Assembly (NCBI GenBank): GCA_029264635.1
Contig: JARIAA010000098.1
Span: 1-25,043 of the forward strand
Direction of reading: 5' to 3'
Length of the DNA: 25,043 nucleotides
DNA from: Psychrobacter sp.
GTDB taxonomy: Bacteria; Pseudomonadota; Gammaproteobacteria; Pseudomonadales; Moraxellaceae
Shown: in pieces, positions 16,374 through 24,739 of the stretch
How the letters are laid out: every line of letters begins with the position of its first letter
How positions within the stretch are numbered: the stretch's first letter is position 1
Made by a program: the position numbers and the translations under genes
The notes under the pieces: generated by a model
Database searches by the model: none
Seen by the model: only the letters and a program-made list of their open reading frames with translations
What the model was told of the DNA's origin: nothing

Positions 16374-17318
16374 TTAGTTGGTCGGGGCCTCTGCTTGTTC
16401 TTCTTTAGCAATCGTCGCATTAGCATCGACATCACCCTCATCGACGACCACGACTTTTTCGACACCGCCCGCTGGTACTGCTTGCTGTGCAGCAGCTGTG
16501 GTACTGGTGCCAAAGTAGCTGCCTGTGATTTGGTCATAGACACCATTTGATTTTAGCGCTGCTAAAGCCTGATTGAATTTAGCCACTAAAGGGTCACCTT
16601 TACGAAAAGCAATACCCATGGCATCTTCTTCAGTACTGATTTCTTGTCCTTTGACTTCATAGTCCTGACCAGCGTCGGTTTTTAGCCAGTCGATCCCTGT
16701 CACTTTATCGGACATCATCGCTCGTACACGGCCTGAGGTTAGATCTAGATACGCATTGTCTTGGGTATCATAAAGCTTGATATCGGCATCAGGATATTCA
16801 TCTTGTAAGTACTGTGATGAGACGGTTGAGCGCTGTGAAGCAACCGTCTGTCCTTTTAGATCTGCAACTGTAATATCATCGCCTTTTTTACCAATCAAGA
16901 TAATACCAGTATGAAAGTAAGGCTCGGTGAACTCTACGACTTCTTTACGCTCGGGGGTGATTGACATACCAGCAATGACTGCGTCAAATTTTTGTGCATT
17001 TAATCCTGGAATGAGACCATCCCAATCTTGAGAGATAAGCTCACAATTTGCTTTCATCTCCGTACATAAGGCATCGACCAGCTCGATCTCATAGCCGATA
17101 AGTTTGCCGTCAGCGTCAGTATAACTAAACGGCTTGTAGCTTGACTCAGTCGCTATTTTTATATTGATAGGCGCATCAGTCGTTGCCGTATCAGAGGCAG
17201 CACTGTTTTCTGGCGTGGTGCTATTGTTACAGCCGGCCAGCATTAGCATGGCAGCACTAAGCGGTGCTAACCATTTGGCTTTATTTACGAATGAGGATGT
17301 CATAGATATTGTCATCAT
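16374..17318 (-). CDS. Amino-acid-binding lipoprotein 2 of the ABC cluster
   Basis: Second tandem solute-binding paralogue, 314 residues. The lipobox is LAGC with Cys30, followed by a Thr/Ser/Ala linker. The pocket blocks are ATESSYKPFSYTDADG and SITPERKEVVEFTEPYF with Arg124 as the likely carboxylate contact. In this copy the usual EGAY is replaced by ESSY, so ligand choice may differ. A C-terminal tail of about 35 acidic and valine-rich residues past the normal fold is not seen in its neighbours. Start ATG 17318 with AGAGAG upstream. Confidence 0.9.
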   Translation of the reverse strand: MMTISMTSSFVNKAKWLAPLSAAMLMLAGCNNSTTPENSAASDTATTDAPINIKIATESSYKPFSYTDADGKLIGYEIELVDALCTEMKANCELISQDWDGLIPGLNAQKFDAVIAGMSITPERKEVVEFTEPYFHTGIILIGKKGDDITVADLKGQTVASQRSTVSSQYLQDEYPDADIKLYDTQDNAYLDLTSGRVRAMMSDKVTGIDWLKTDAGQDYEVKGQEISTEEDAMGIAFRKGDPLVAKFNQALAALKSNGVYDQITGSYFGTSTTAAAQQAVPAGGVEKVVVVDEGDVDANATIAKEEQAEAPTN

Positions 17319-17346
17319 TGTTACTCTCTTTTTTTAAAGCAGCAGA

Positions 17347-18135
17347 TTATTGACCAAAGTTTTCTTGTTCAAGGCGCGCAAGCTCACCGTTGCTACGAAT
17401 TTCGCTCAAGGCCTTATTAAAGTCATCTTTAAGAGAGTCGCCTTTACGAACCGCAATGGCGATATTGTCATCGTTATCAATCTCATCGCCCACGATACCA
17501 AAACCTTCAGGGTTGTCCGCTAACCACGATTTGGCAGAAACTTTTTCAGCTAAGACCGCATCGCTGCGTCCTGATTTTAAATCCAAGTAAGCGTTGTCAT
17601 AGTTGTCATATAACTGAACCGTATTGCCATCTTTACCTTCGTAATTGTCCTGCAAGTAAACGCCTGGGGTCGTTGAGCGCTGGCCACCAAGGGTCAAGTT
17701 TTGAATCGTCTTAGGATCAAAACCATTTTTAGTATCTGTCAACCACACCATCGTATTGGCGAAATAAGGTTCTGTAAAATCAACTTTTTCTTGGCGCTCA
17801 GCAGTGATCGACATACCTGCAACGACTGCGTCATACTTTTGGGCCAGTAGGCCTGGAATAATACCATCCCAATCTTGGGCGACAATCTCACATTTTGCTT
17901 GCATTTGCGCGCAGATGGCATTGGCAACATCGATATCAAAACCTGCCAAGCTACCATCAGCGTTAGTATAGTTAAAAGGAGGATAGGCACCTTCAGTTGC
18001 AATACGAAGGGTCTTGCCAGCTGTATCTGCCGCAGGAGCAGCATCAGTGGCTTCATCAGCAGGCTGGCTACAAGCACCAAGTGCAAGGGCTGCGGTAATG
18101 GTCATCGATGACCATAATAGACGAGAGTTCGACAT
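17347..18135 (-). CDS. Amino-acid-binding lipoprotein 1 of the ABC cluster
   Basis: First of three tandem binding proteins, 262 residues and the most compact. The signal peptide ends at Cys22 (LGAC). The pocket blocks are ATEGAYPPFNYTNADG and SITAERQEKVDFTEPYF with Arg114. The hinge/second-lobe block GGQRSTTPGVYL and the ending LARLEQENFGQ match ArtI/HisJ-type proteins. Start ATG 18135 with GAGGA about seven bases upstream. It lies 286 bases after the ATPase gene, so it may have its own promoter, which is common for binding proteins needed in excess. Confidence 0.92.
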   Translation of the reverse strand: MSNSRLLWSSMTITAALALGACSQPADEATDAAPAADTAGKTLRIATEGAYPPFNYTNADGSLAGFDIDVANAICAQMQAKCEIVAQDWDGIIPGLLAQKYDAVVAGMSITAERQEKVDFTEPYFANTMVWLTDTKNGFDPKTIQNLTLGGQRSTTPGVYLQDNYEGKDGNTVQLYDNYDNAYLDLKSGRSDAVLAEKVSAKSWLADNPEGFGIVGDEIDNDDNIAIAVRKGDSLKDDFNKALSEIRSNGELARLEQENFGQ

Positions 18136-18322
18136 CGTACGTTCCTCATTATTTAATAGGGTTTCTAATAGAGATTTCTATGACTTTAGCTGCTTATATT
18201 CATATAACAGAATAAGTATACATTATTCGATAATACCTGACTGGAATATCAAAAACAAACATTTTGCATACCGACTGTCACGACTAAGTAATAGAGCTAT
18301 TTAATAGAACCTATTAAGAACC

Positions 18323-18355
18323 GAGTGACTATCTATTGTTATCAAATAGTCACTC
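18323..18355. repeat. Perfect 10-bp inverted repeat after the ATPase gene
   Basis: Arms GAGTGACTAT (18323-18332) and ATAGTCACTC (18346-18355) flank 13 bases. No T-run follows on either strand, so it is a weak terminator at best. It may be an RNA hairpin that separates ATPase expression from the binding-protein genes. Confidence 0.5.
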
Positions 18356-18421
18356 AGCTATTACCTATCAAAACGTCTCTCATATTTAAGATTACTAGTT
18401 GTCAGTCTAGTGTTGACGATG

Positions 18422-19204
18422 CTATGCCATAAAATCTTTGACCCGCTCTGAGGTTGGATTATCAAAGACTTGCTCAGGTGTACCTATCTCTTCAACGATG
18501 CCTTGGTGCAAAAACACCACTTGGCTTGAGACTTCGCGCGCAAAGCGCATCTCATGAGTGACAATCAACATAGTACGCCCCTCCTCTGCCAAATCACGCA
18601 TAACGGCAAGTACCTCATTGACCAGCTCAGGATCAAGTGCAGACGTCGGCTCATCGAACAACAACACACGTGGCTGCATCGCTAAGGCGCGCGCAATCGC
18701 AACACGTTGACGCTGACCGCCTGATAAATTGGCAGGGTAGGCATCTTTTTTATCGAGTAAACCAACTTTGGCCAATAACTTTTCAGCATCACTAATCGCT
18801 TGATCTTTTTTGATTTTTAAGACCTGCGTTGGCCCCTCAATGATGTTTTGCAAAATGGTTTTATGTGGCCACAAATTGAAGTTCTGGAATACAAAACCGA
18901 CGCGCGCGCGTAAGCTCTCAAGCTCTTTATTATTTACCGCCTGCATCTCACCGGACTTAGTTGGCTTTAGCATCAGCTCATCATCACCGATAATAATACG
19001 ACCTTGGTTTGGCTTTTCAAGCAAATTAACACAGCGCAATAAAGTAGATTTTCCAGAGCCAGAAGACCCTAAAATAGAGATCACATCGCCATCATAAGCC
19101 GTCAGTGATACCCCTTTAAGCACCGCTAATGAGCCAAAACTTTTATGCAAGTCTTGTATCTCTAAAGCAATATGACGAGTCGAGTTTGCAGCAGTTTCAG
19201 GCAT
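18422..19204 (-). CDS. Polar amino-acid ABC ATPase, HisP/ArtP-like
   Basis: Cytoplasmic ATPase expected to power the HisQ/HisM-like permeases, 260 residues. It has Walker A GSSGSGKST (46-54), signature LSGGQ (160-164), Walker B LLFDE (181-185) and switch His217 in VTHEM. The insert TKSGEMQAVNNKELESLRARVGFVFQ is typical of HisP. Start ATG 19204; I see no good ribosome site before it. It is the first gene of the cluster, followed by the three binding proteins and then the permeases. Confidence 0.93.
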   Translation of the reverse strand: MPETAANSTRHIALEIQDLHKSFGSLAVLKGVSLTAYDGDVISILGSSGSGKSTLLRCVNLLEKPNQGRIIIGDDELMLKPTKSGEMQAVNNKELESLRARVGFVFQNFNLWPHKTILQNIIEGPTQVLKIKKDQAISDAEKLLAKVGLLDKKDAYPANLSGGQRQRVAIARALAMQPRVLLFDEPTSALDPELVNEVLAVMRDLAEEGRTMLIVTHEMRFAREVSSQVVFLHQGIVEEIGTPEQVFDNPTSERVKDFMA

Positions 19205-19394
19205 GGGTTAGCAGATTTCCATTAAAATAAGTAAAAAAGGCGTGATAGTAATAAGCATAGTATAAGCGTTATAGACTATTAGAGTCGCCTATTAATATTG
19301 GCAGCCAGTTGCGCCGTATTGTCGCTTAAAACAGGACTAAAAGGCAAACTTTATGCTTGTTTTCATAGTGTATATTTTTTGATAATATAATCGC

Positions 19395-19430
19395 AAAAAC
19401 CGCTCAGACTGCATCGGCATATCTGAGCGG
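19395..19430 (-). terminator. Rho-independent terminator after the lipoprotein pair
   Basis: On the minus strand, 19430-19422 pairs perfectly with 19408-19400 (9 bp, GC-rich) around 13 bases, followed by five T's at 19399-19395. It sits about 70 bases past the second lipoprotein stop. Confidence 0.82.
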
Positions 19431-19500
19431 CTACTGATCAATATTACAACTATTTTATGCAAGCGTATCAATAAACAGGTTACAAGCGACTATTAAAGCA

Positions 19501-19872
19501 TTAGTAGGTTGAAATATGCTCTTCTGATTCGCTACCATCTATGATATCTGCATCATCAATGCCTGTTGCTGTACTATCAGCAACTCCGATATCTTCATTG
19601 GTTAACGTCTCTGCTGCCGCATTACCCGTAGTAGTAACCTCGTCACTAGAATTACCTTCCAATGATGCCACCTCACCTCTGGTAGATCCCATCTCATCGG
19701 TAGTTCCATTTGCACTATCGACTCCACTCGCTTCTTGTTCAACGGGCGTTTGCGCATCCACAGTCGGATCATCTTGAGTAGTCGCGGCGTCCTTATCTGC
19801 GCAAGCACTCAGCGTCAAAGCAGCAGCTGCCAAAGAAGCAAATACCCACTTTTTTTGATTAGATTTTTGCAT
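19501..19872 (-). CDS. Small acidic lipoprotein, unknown function (downstream copy)
   Basis: About 123 residues. A signal peptide with a Lys-rich start ends in a lipobox LSAC; everything after it is Ala/Thr/Asp/Glu/Ser-rich with no hydrophobic core, so the mature part is probably disordered and anchored to a membrane. I prefer ATG 19872, because GAG lies six bases before it while it would touch the ATG at 19878. No known domain was recognised. It lies about 40 bases after a lipoprotein of the same style and shares its terminator. Confidence 0.75.
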   Translation of the reverse strand: MQKSNQKKWVFASLAAAALTLSACADKDAATTQDDPTVDAQTPVEQEASGVDSANGTTDEMGSTRGEVASLEGNSSDEVTTTGNAAAETLTNEDIGVADSTATGIDDADIIDGSESEEHISTY

Positions 19873-19911
19873 AATCATCTCACTTATTGTTTTTTCATTT
19901 AAAAATTAAAT

Positions 19912-20394
19912 TTAATTAGTAGAAACATTCCCTTCTGGGTCTCTGTTATCTAACACTGCAGAATTGTCAAGGCCGTCATCTGTACTAGCAAGCGCGTCGC
20001 TCTTATCTATGGCAGCTGCTTGATTGTCTAATGGCGCAGGGTTTGCCGTACCACCTACGCCGCCTGTTATATCTTTATCAGGCTCAGACTGAGTGCCCAA
20101 AACGGCACCTGTGCCCTCAGGCTCATTGTTACTTGGTAGCACAGGACTTTCTTCTCGGTCGCTGATCATCGGTGCATTAGCCGCTTTTATTTCAGCAGCA
20201 GCTTCTGCTTCTGACGTCTCTGAGTCAAACTCTAATGCTGAACCTTCCATAGGTTGACTCTCATCTTGCTTACCACAGGCACTTATTGTGAGCACTGCGG
20301 TAGTTAAGATCAGAAACCCCCACTTTTTGTAAGAAGTGAGCGGTAGCGCTTTTTCTCTCATATTTGTCATATTGGCCATGCCTTTCATGTTCAT
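19912..20394 (-). CDS. Small acidic lipoprotein, unknown function (upstream copy)
   Basis: 160 residues at most. Its N-terminus has several possible Met starts (20394, 20388, 20379, 20370); the outermost has AGAGAAG upstream and is kept here. The signal sequence KKWGFLILTTAVLTISAC ends in a lipobox ISAC. The mature part is acidic, Ala/Gly/Asn/Pro-rich and without recognisable fold. Shared signal style (KKWxF, LTxSAC) and composition suggest it and the next gene arose by duplication and drift. Confidence 0.72.
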   Translation of the reverse strand: MNMKGMANMTNMREKALPLTSYKKWGFLILTTAVLTISACGKQDESQPMEGSALEFDSETSEAEAAAEIKAANAPMISDREESPVLPSNNEPEGTGAVLGTQSEPDKDITGGVGGTANPAPLDNQAAAIDKSDALASTDDGLDNSAVLDNRDPEGNVSTN

Positions 20395-20709
20395 GTCAGT
20401 CTTCTCTTATACGATCGTAAATAACAGAGTATCACTCAGTAAAGCCAAGGTAATGTTTTGATAAATAAGCACTTACTATCTCAAAGACCAACTATACGAG
20501 TAATCCAATATTGTCACCTTAGTAATTAAGGTTTAATTATGTTAAAAACTCGTAACCATCAATCCATTATTGCTGAATGTATTAACAGAAAATATAATGA
20601 CAAAACGATAGTCCCCCTCTTTGGGATAAGCGCTGGGCACAAATTCGTCTTTACTAACGCTACGATCTGCTCTATGTTAAACCGTATAATACCTTAAGGA
20701 AAACACTCT
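20395..20709. other. Divergent regulatory gap, lipoprotein pair / proA
   Basis: AT-rich gap that should hold promoters in both directions. TATAAT occurs at 20685-20690, but a transcript from it would start about on the proA ribosome site, and no -35 is in place, so I do not call it. No gene or RNA was recognised. Confidence 0.45.
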
Positions 20710-22011
20710 ATGAGCCAATCAGATACCACCGATATCATGACTTATATGCAACAAGTCGGCAAACAAGCACGTGCCGCGTCGCGTGCGCTGGCTGCTGCGA
20801 GCACTGGTACTAAAAATTCAGCCTTGATGGCTATCTATGATGAGCTTGTAGATGCAAAGCAAGATATTTTGTCCGCTAATAAGTGTGACATGCAAAATGG
20901 ACAAAAAAATGATCTTGATACCGCGCTACTGGATCGCTTGGCGTTAAACGAGGCTCGGTTTGAGAGCATGCTACAAGGTTTAAAGGATGTCACAGCACTG
21001 CCTGACCCCATTGGTGAAGTTACGGACATGACCTATCGCCCATCGGGCATCCATTTAGGAAAAATGCGCGTACCACTCGGTGTGGTTGGCATGATCTATG
21101 AATCACGTCCAAATGTGACATTAGAGGCGGCGTCCCTTGCATTAAAATCAGGCAATGCCATTATATTGCGAGGTGGCTCTGAAGCGTTCAATTCTAATCA
21201 AGCAATCGCAAAGTGTATTTATCAAGGCCTAAGAAATACTGGTCTGTCTGAGCATAGCGTGCAAGTACTTCAAACGACCAATCGCGCTGCTGTTGGTGAG
21301 CTTATCACCATGACAGAGTACGTTGATGTCATCGTACCCCGTGGAGGTAAGAGCCTTATTAAACGTATTAGCGAGGATGCCAAAGTACCGGTTATCAAAC
21401 ATCTAGATGGTAACTGTCATACCTTTATTGATAGCGATGCTGACCCTAAAATTGCTATTGACGTCAGTGTGAATGCAAAAACTCACCGCTACGGCACCTG
21501 TAATACCATGGAGACGCTACTAATCGATGCGTCGATTGCCCATGAGCTTTTGCCCAAAATCGCCGAAGCCATTGTACAAGCAGATGACGCGATGCAGTTA
21601 CGCCTTGATGACAAGTCGCACGCTATCTTAAACGACAACGCCATCTTGAATGGTCATTTATCAGCCGCCACAGCAGAAGATTGGGACACAGAGTATCTTG
21701 CGCCCATATTAGCAATCAAAGTTGTGGCAGGTATCGATGAGGCAATTGAACATATCAATACCCACGGCAGCCATCACACAGATGTCATCATTACGGACAA
21801 TTATACCAAGTCGCAACGCTTTATCCGCGAGGTTGACTCAGCAAGCGTCATGATCAATGCCTCTAGCCGATTTGCAGACGGTTTTTAATATGGGCTTGGC
21901 GCGGAGATTGGCATCTCAACTGATAAGATTCACGCGCGTGGCCCAGTTGGGCTTGAAGGTCTGACCTCGCAAAAATGGATTGTTTATGGTCATGGCGAGA
22001 TTCGCGCTTAA
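20710..22011 (+). pseudogene. proA: Gamma-glutamyl phosphate reductase, in-frame TAA near the C-terminus
   Basis: ProA reduces gamma-glutamyl phosphate with NADPH to glutamate semialdehyde, the second step of proline synthesis in the cytoplasm. From ATG 20710 (TAAGGA upstream) the family is unmistakable: MIYESRPNVTLEAA, LRGGSEA, VPRGGKSLI and the catalytic region HRYGTCNTMETLL with Cys264. After SSRFADGF a TAA occurs at 21886-21888. The same frame then continues YGLGAEIGISTDKIHARGP and GLEGLTSQKW to TAA 22009-22011. ProA proteins have FADGFEYGLG here, so one G-to-T change from GAA explains the stop. The short product is 392 residues; the full one would be 433. Loss of this conserved tail would probably inactivate the enzyme and cause proline need, unless the base is an error. 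Confidence 0.93.
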
Positions 22012-22012
22012 T

Positions 22013-22086
22013 TGGCAACTTCTTACGGTATGCCTTGTCCATAAAGCGTCAGCATTAAGCAGATGATTCTTAAGTTGCCATTTTTT
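22013..22086 (+). terminator. Possible long-loop terminator of proA
   Basis: TGGCAACTT (22013-22021) is the exact complement of AAGTTGCCA (22072-22080), which is followed by six T's. The 50-base loop is unusually long. It starts two bases past the full-length proA stop. Confidence 0.5.
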
Positions 22087-22110
22087 GCCTAATTAACGTA
22101 TAATTCCTAA

Positions 22111-22141
22111 AAAACGTCAGCCTAATCGCTGGCGTTTTTTT
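22111..22141 (+). terminator. Rho-independent terminator downstream of proA
   Basis: AAAACGTCAGC (22111-22121) pairs with GCTGGCGTTTT (22128-22138) with one wobble pair, loop of six, then T's to 22141. It probably ends proA transcription before the barstar relic. Confidence 0.8.
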
Positions 22142-22148
22142 ATGAGTT

Positions 22149-22374
22149 ATGTTTACGTTTGATGAGTTTCACTTAAGTGCTAGCTGTAGCATAACAGCCA
22201 GCCATCGATTGCCAAATTATTTTATGAAAAATTGAGACTGTTTAATAAGCAGCAATATTATAGCTTCAACGCTAAACACAATTGGCGTCAAACACATAAA
22301 TGATGAAGACTTGAATGTTTTTAAACGTATAATTGAGAACGCTTACAAGGATTTTAGTCAAGCGCAGTTATAAA
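22149..22374 (+). pseudogene. Barstar-like antitoxin relic
   Basis: One frame from ATG 22149 reads through a single TGA (22233-22235) to TAA at 22372-22374. It contains RLPNYFMKN, then the stop, then DCL, and ends INDEDLNVFKRIIENAYKDF. The intact barstar at the window end has FPNYFAHNWDSAWDCL and INTADFEVFKSMIEDAYRDF in the same order. The relic lacks about four codons in the NWDxxWDCL motif, and the remaining Trp codon position is TGA. It therefore looks like the remains of a barstar-type RNase inhibitor. No ribonuclease remnant was found beside it. Confidence 0.7.
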
Positions 22375-22430
22375 TAGTAATGCCTAATAAGGGCAAATCG
22401 CTTATTTTGACGACTCACTACGAAAGCCTG

Positions 22431-22462
22431 AATTCGAGATAAAAACAGCTTTATCCCGAATT
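22431..22462 (+). promoter_or_regulatory. Hairpin in the gltS leader
   Basis: Arms 22431-22443 and 22450-22462 (13 bases, one mismatch) enclose a 6-base loop about 35 bases before the gltS ATG. No T-run follows. It may affect translation or message stability; the role is unknown. Confidence 0.4.
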
Positions 22463-22496
22463 TGGGTTAATTGATATCTGTAAAGAGGATGAACCT

Positions 22497-23771
22497 ATGG
22501 AAGTGACATTAAATGGATATTACACACTGATATTAGCAACATTGGTGCTGTTACTAGGACGATTTTTGGTTAAAAAAATTAAGTTTTTAGAAGATTTTAA
22601 TATTCCAGAACCCGTTGCAGGTGGTTTAATTGCAGCCGTCATTGTTTACGCCCTTAATTTTGTTTGGGGTTACAGCTTTAACTTTCATCAAGACCTGCAA
22701 ACGGCCACCATGCTGATGTTCTTTGCCTCTATCGGACTCAGTGCTGACTTTGGTAGGCTCAAGGCTGGTGGTACGCCATTATTAATTTTTACCGTTGTCG
22801 TATCGGTATTTATTATCTTTCAAGATGTTGTTGGCGTCGCTATGGCAAGCGCACTTGGACTTGATCCTCTACTTGGATTGGTTACTGGCTCTATTGCTCT
22901 GACTGGTGGACACGGTACAGCGGGTGCATGGGGTGTCGTGCTAGAAGAGCAATATGGTGTGGTTGGCGCAACGACATTGGGTATCGCAGTGGCAACCTAT
23001 GGCTTGGTAGCAGGCGGACTCATTGGTGGTCCTGTTGCACGCCGATTGATCTCAAACTTGGGTTTAAAACCAACACCCATGAACCCAAATCCAAGCGATG
23101 TCGAAAGACTGGCAGGTAAACAGTCGTTATACAGTACCAAACATACGGAAGATGGCGATCATAGACGCGAAGAGATGTTTGAGAAACCTGATAACATTCG
23201 CCTGATTACCGCCTCTTCAACGATTGAATCACTAGCGCTATTTGCAGCGGCTTTGGCTTTTGCCGATATTATGACCCTCGTTGCCGCGGACACCGCTTTT
23301 GAATTACCGACCTTCGTTTGGGCATTAGCAGGTGGCGTTATTATTCGTAATACCTTAACCATCGTTTTTAATTTTGATATGTTTGACCGCGCTATTGATG
23401 TTATCGGTAACGCTTCTTTAAGTCTATTTTTAGCCATGGCATTATTATCATTAAAACTATGGGAATTAACAGAGCTTGCAGGGCCTGTACTGATTATCTT
23501 ACTTGTACAAACAGTGGTGATGGTGGGTTATGTTTATTTTATAACCTTTAGAATAATGGGTAAAGATTATGATGCAGCCGTCTTGTCAGCGGGGCATTGC
23601 GGTTTTGGTATGGGCGCGACCCCAACGGCGATTGCTAATATGCAAGCTGTGACCGATCGCTATTTACCTTCGCCTAAGGCGTTTTTGATTGTGCCGATGG
23701 TTGGTGCGTTCTTTGTCGATATCGTCAACGCGACGATCTTGCAGATATTTACGAAGTTGCCGTTTATGTGA
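22497..23771 (+). CDS. gltS: Sodium/glutamate symporter GltS
   Basis: Inner-membrane sodium-coupled glutamate carrier of the ESS/GltS family, 424 residues, slightly longer than the E. coli protein. Hydrophobic helices fill both halves, separated by a hydrophilic region around residues 195-240. The two inverted-repeat pore motifs are visible: TGSIALTGGHGTAGAWG in the first half and GHCGFGMGATPTAIANM in the second. IPEPVAGGL near residue 36 is also typical. ATG 22497 has GAGGA about seven bases upstream. It gives a second, ATP-independent glutamate route beside gltIJKL and ends at its own terminator. Confidence 0.95.
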   Translation: MEVTLNGYYTLILATLVLLLGRFLVKKIKFLEDFNIPEPVAGGLIAAVIVYALNFVWGYSFNFHQDLQTATMLMFFASIGLSADFGRLKAGGTPLLIFTVVVSVFIIFQDVVGVAMASALGLDPLLGLVTGSIALTGGHGTAGAWGVVLEEQYGVVGATTLGIAVATYGLVAGGLIGGPVARRLISNLGLKPTPMNPNPSDVERLAGKQSLYSTKHTEDGDHRREEMFEKPDNIRLITASSTIESLALFAAALAFADIMTLVAADTAFELPTFVWALAGGVIIRNTLTIVFNFDMFDRAIDVIGNASLSLFLAMALLSLKLWELTELAGPVLIILLVQTVVMVGYVYFITFRIMGKDYDAAVLSAGHCGFGMGATPTAIANMQAVTDRYLPSPKAFLIVPMVGAFFVDIVNATILQIFTKLPFM

Positions 23772-23815
23772 TTTGATAAGCTAAATTATCAAATTAGGCT
23801 CATTTGATGTGAATT

Positions 23816-23853
23816 AGCCCTGATTATATTTTGTATAATTGGGGCTTTTCTTT
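23816..23853 (+). terminator. Rho-independent terminator of gltS
   Basis: AGCCC and following bases (23816-23828) pair with 23834-23846 (13 bp, two G-U pairs), loop of five, then TTTCTTT. A second small perfect stem, TTTGATAA/TTATCAAA, begins at 23773. Confidence 0.85.
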
Positions 23854-23939
23854 AAGTGTGGCAAAGGTTTTGAGACCCGAGCCTAGTTTAATAAGAAAAG
23901 ATTTTTCATAATAAACATCAGATAAATACTGACATTTGT

Positions 23940-23968
23940 TTGTTAGAATAATCTCTATTGTATATACT
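23940..23968 (+). promoter_or_regulatory. Candidate sigma70 promoter of the RNase-barstar pair
   Basis: TTGTTA (23940-23945) and TATACT (23963-23968) are 17 bases apart, the ideal spacing. Transcription would start near 23975, giving a leader of about 23 bases before the ATG at 23998. Confidence 0.6.
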
Positions 23969-23997
23969 GTCTTAAAACAGTTATAGGTAAAGCAGTC

Positions 23998-24738
23998 ATG
24001 CAAAGCGGCACTATAAAACACTGGAACCAAGATAAAGGCTACGGCTTTATCGATGCTGACGATCAAGCCGATGACGTGTTTTTTCATATCAGCACGATCA
24101 AATTATCGCAGCCTATCCATATCGGTCAGCAGGTGTACTTTAACAGCGCGCGCAATAATAAAAACCAGCTACGCGCTACTCAGGTCACCGATACCACCAT
24201 GAGCCTTGAGGCAAGCGAACCCACAAAAACGCCTAGCATCAGTCCTCTCGTAAGTCGTCCGCACCAAAACCAGCATAATCCGAAGCGTTCACGACATTCA
24301 AATCAGCATAAAAAAAATCCACTTACCACACTCATCAGTTTCATCGCTATTATTGCCGTCGCTATTTATTTCTTTGGGGATATCAAGTCGGCGCTGTTCA
24401 ATCAGGACTCGCTGAGCGCAGATATAACGCCCAGCTATTCAGAAACCAATCAAAACGCTAGCAGAGCCATCACAGGTGATGCGCAAATTGATAATACTAT
24501 TGCGCTGATTCAGCAAGGCGGGCCATTCCCTTATCCTACCAAAGACGGCACGACCTTTTATAACCGTGAAGGTCGCCTGCCTGCGAAGTCCAGCGGCTAC
24601 TACCGCGAGTACACCGTACCGACACCTGGCGTCTCGGATCGTGGTGCCAGACGTATCGTCACAGGCGGTCACCCGCCGACTGTTTATTACTTGACCATCG
24701 ATCACTACGATAGCTTTAAACAATTACAGGTAAACTGA
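23998..24738 (+). CDS. Cold-shock domain / TM / guanyl-specific RNase (RNase Sa-type) fusion
   Basis: 246 residues in three parts. Residues 2-66 are a cold-shock nucleic-acid-binding domain with RNP1 KGYGFI and RNP2 VFFHIS. Residues 110-128 are a single hydrophobic helix preceded by a Lys/Arg/His-rich stretch, predicting N-inside, C-outside. Residues 163-245 match the RNase Sa/barnase-type ribonucleases: GGPFPY, GTTFYNREGRLP, GYYREYTVPTPG, RGARRIV and DHYDSF. Residues matching the RNase Sa active site are all present: Glu204, Arg215, Arg219 and His236. The protein has no cysteine, so the disulfide of Streptomyces RNase Sa is absent. It is followed one base later by a barstar gene. It is likely a toxin-type nuclease, secreted or displayed, with its inhibitor. 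Confidence 0.9.
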   Translation: MQSGTIKHWNQDKGYGFIDADDQADDVFFHISTIKLSQPIHIGQQVYFNSARNNKNQLRATQVTDTTMSLEASEPTKTPSISPLVSRPHQNQHNPKRSRHSNQHKKNPLTTLISFIAIIAVAIYFFGDIKSALFNQDSLSADITPSYSETNQNASRAITGDAQIDNTIALIQQGGPFPYPTKDGTTFYNREGRLPAKSSGYYREYTVPTPGVSDRGARRIVTGGHPPTVYYLTIDHYDSFKQLQVN

Positions 24739-24739
24739 T

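Larger units (their letters stand above)
22012..22496. other. Gap between proA and gltS
   Basis: 485 bases without an intact gene. It holds two terminator-like hairpins (22013-22086, 22111-22141), a barstar-like relic (22149-22374) and an imperfect hairpin (22431-22462) just before the gltS ribosome site. Confidence 0.7.

Noticed and set aside
20685..20690. TATAAT upstream of proA as a promoter
   Set aside because: No -35 element at a workable distance, and the start of transcription would fall on the ribosome site.
7226..22011. Reassigned stop codons
   Set aside because: The interrupted genes use different stops (TGA, TAA), and the same codons end many intact genes here, so a code change is not supported.
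23824..24087. 87-codon minus-strand frame opposite the start of the CSD-RNase gene
   Set aside because: It runs through the gltS terminator and the RNase promoter and shows no family resemblance.
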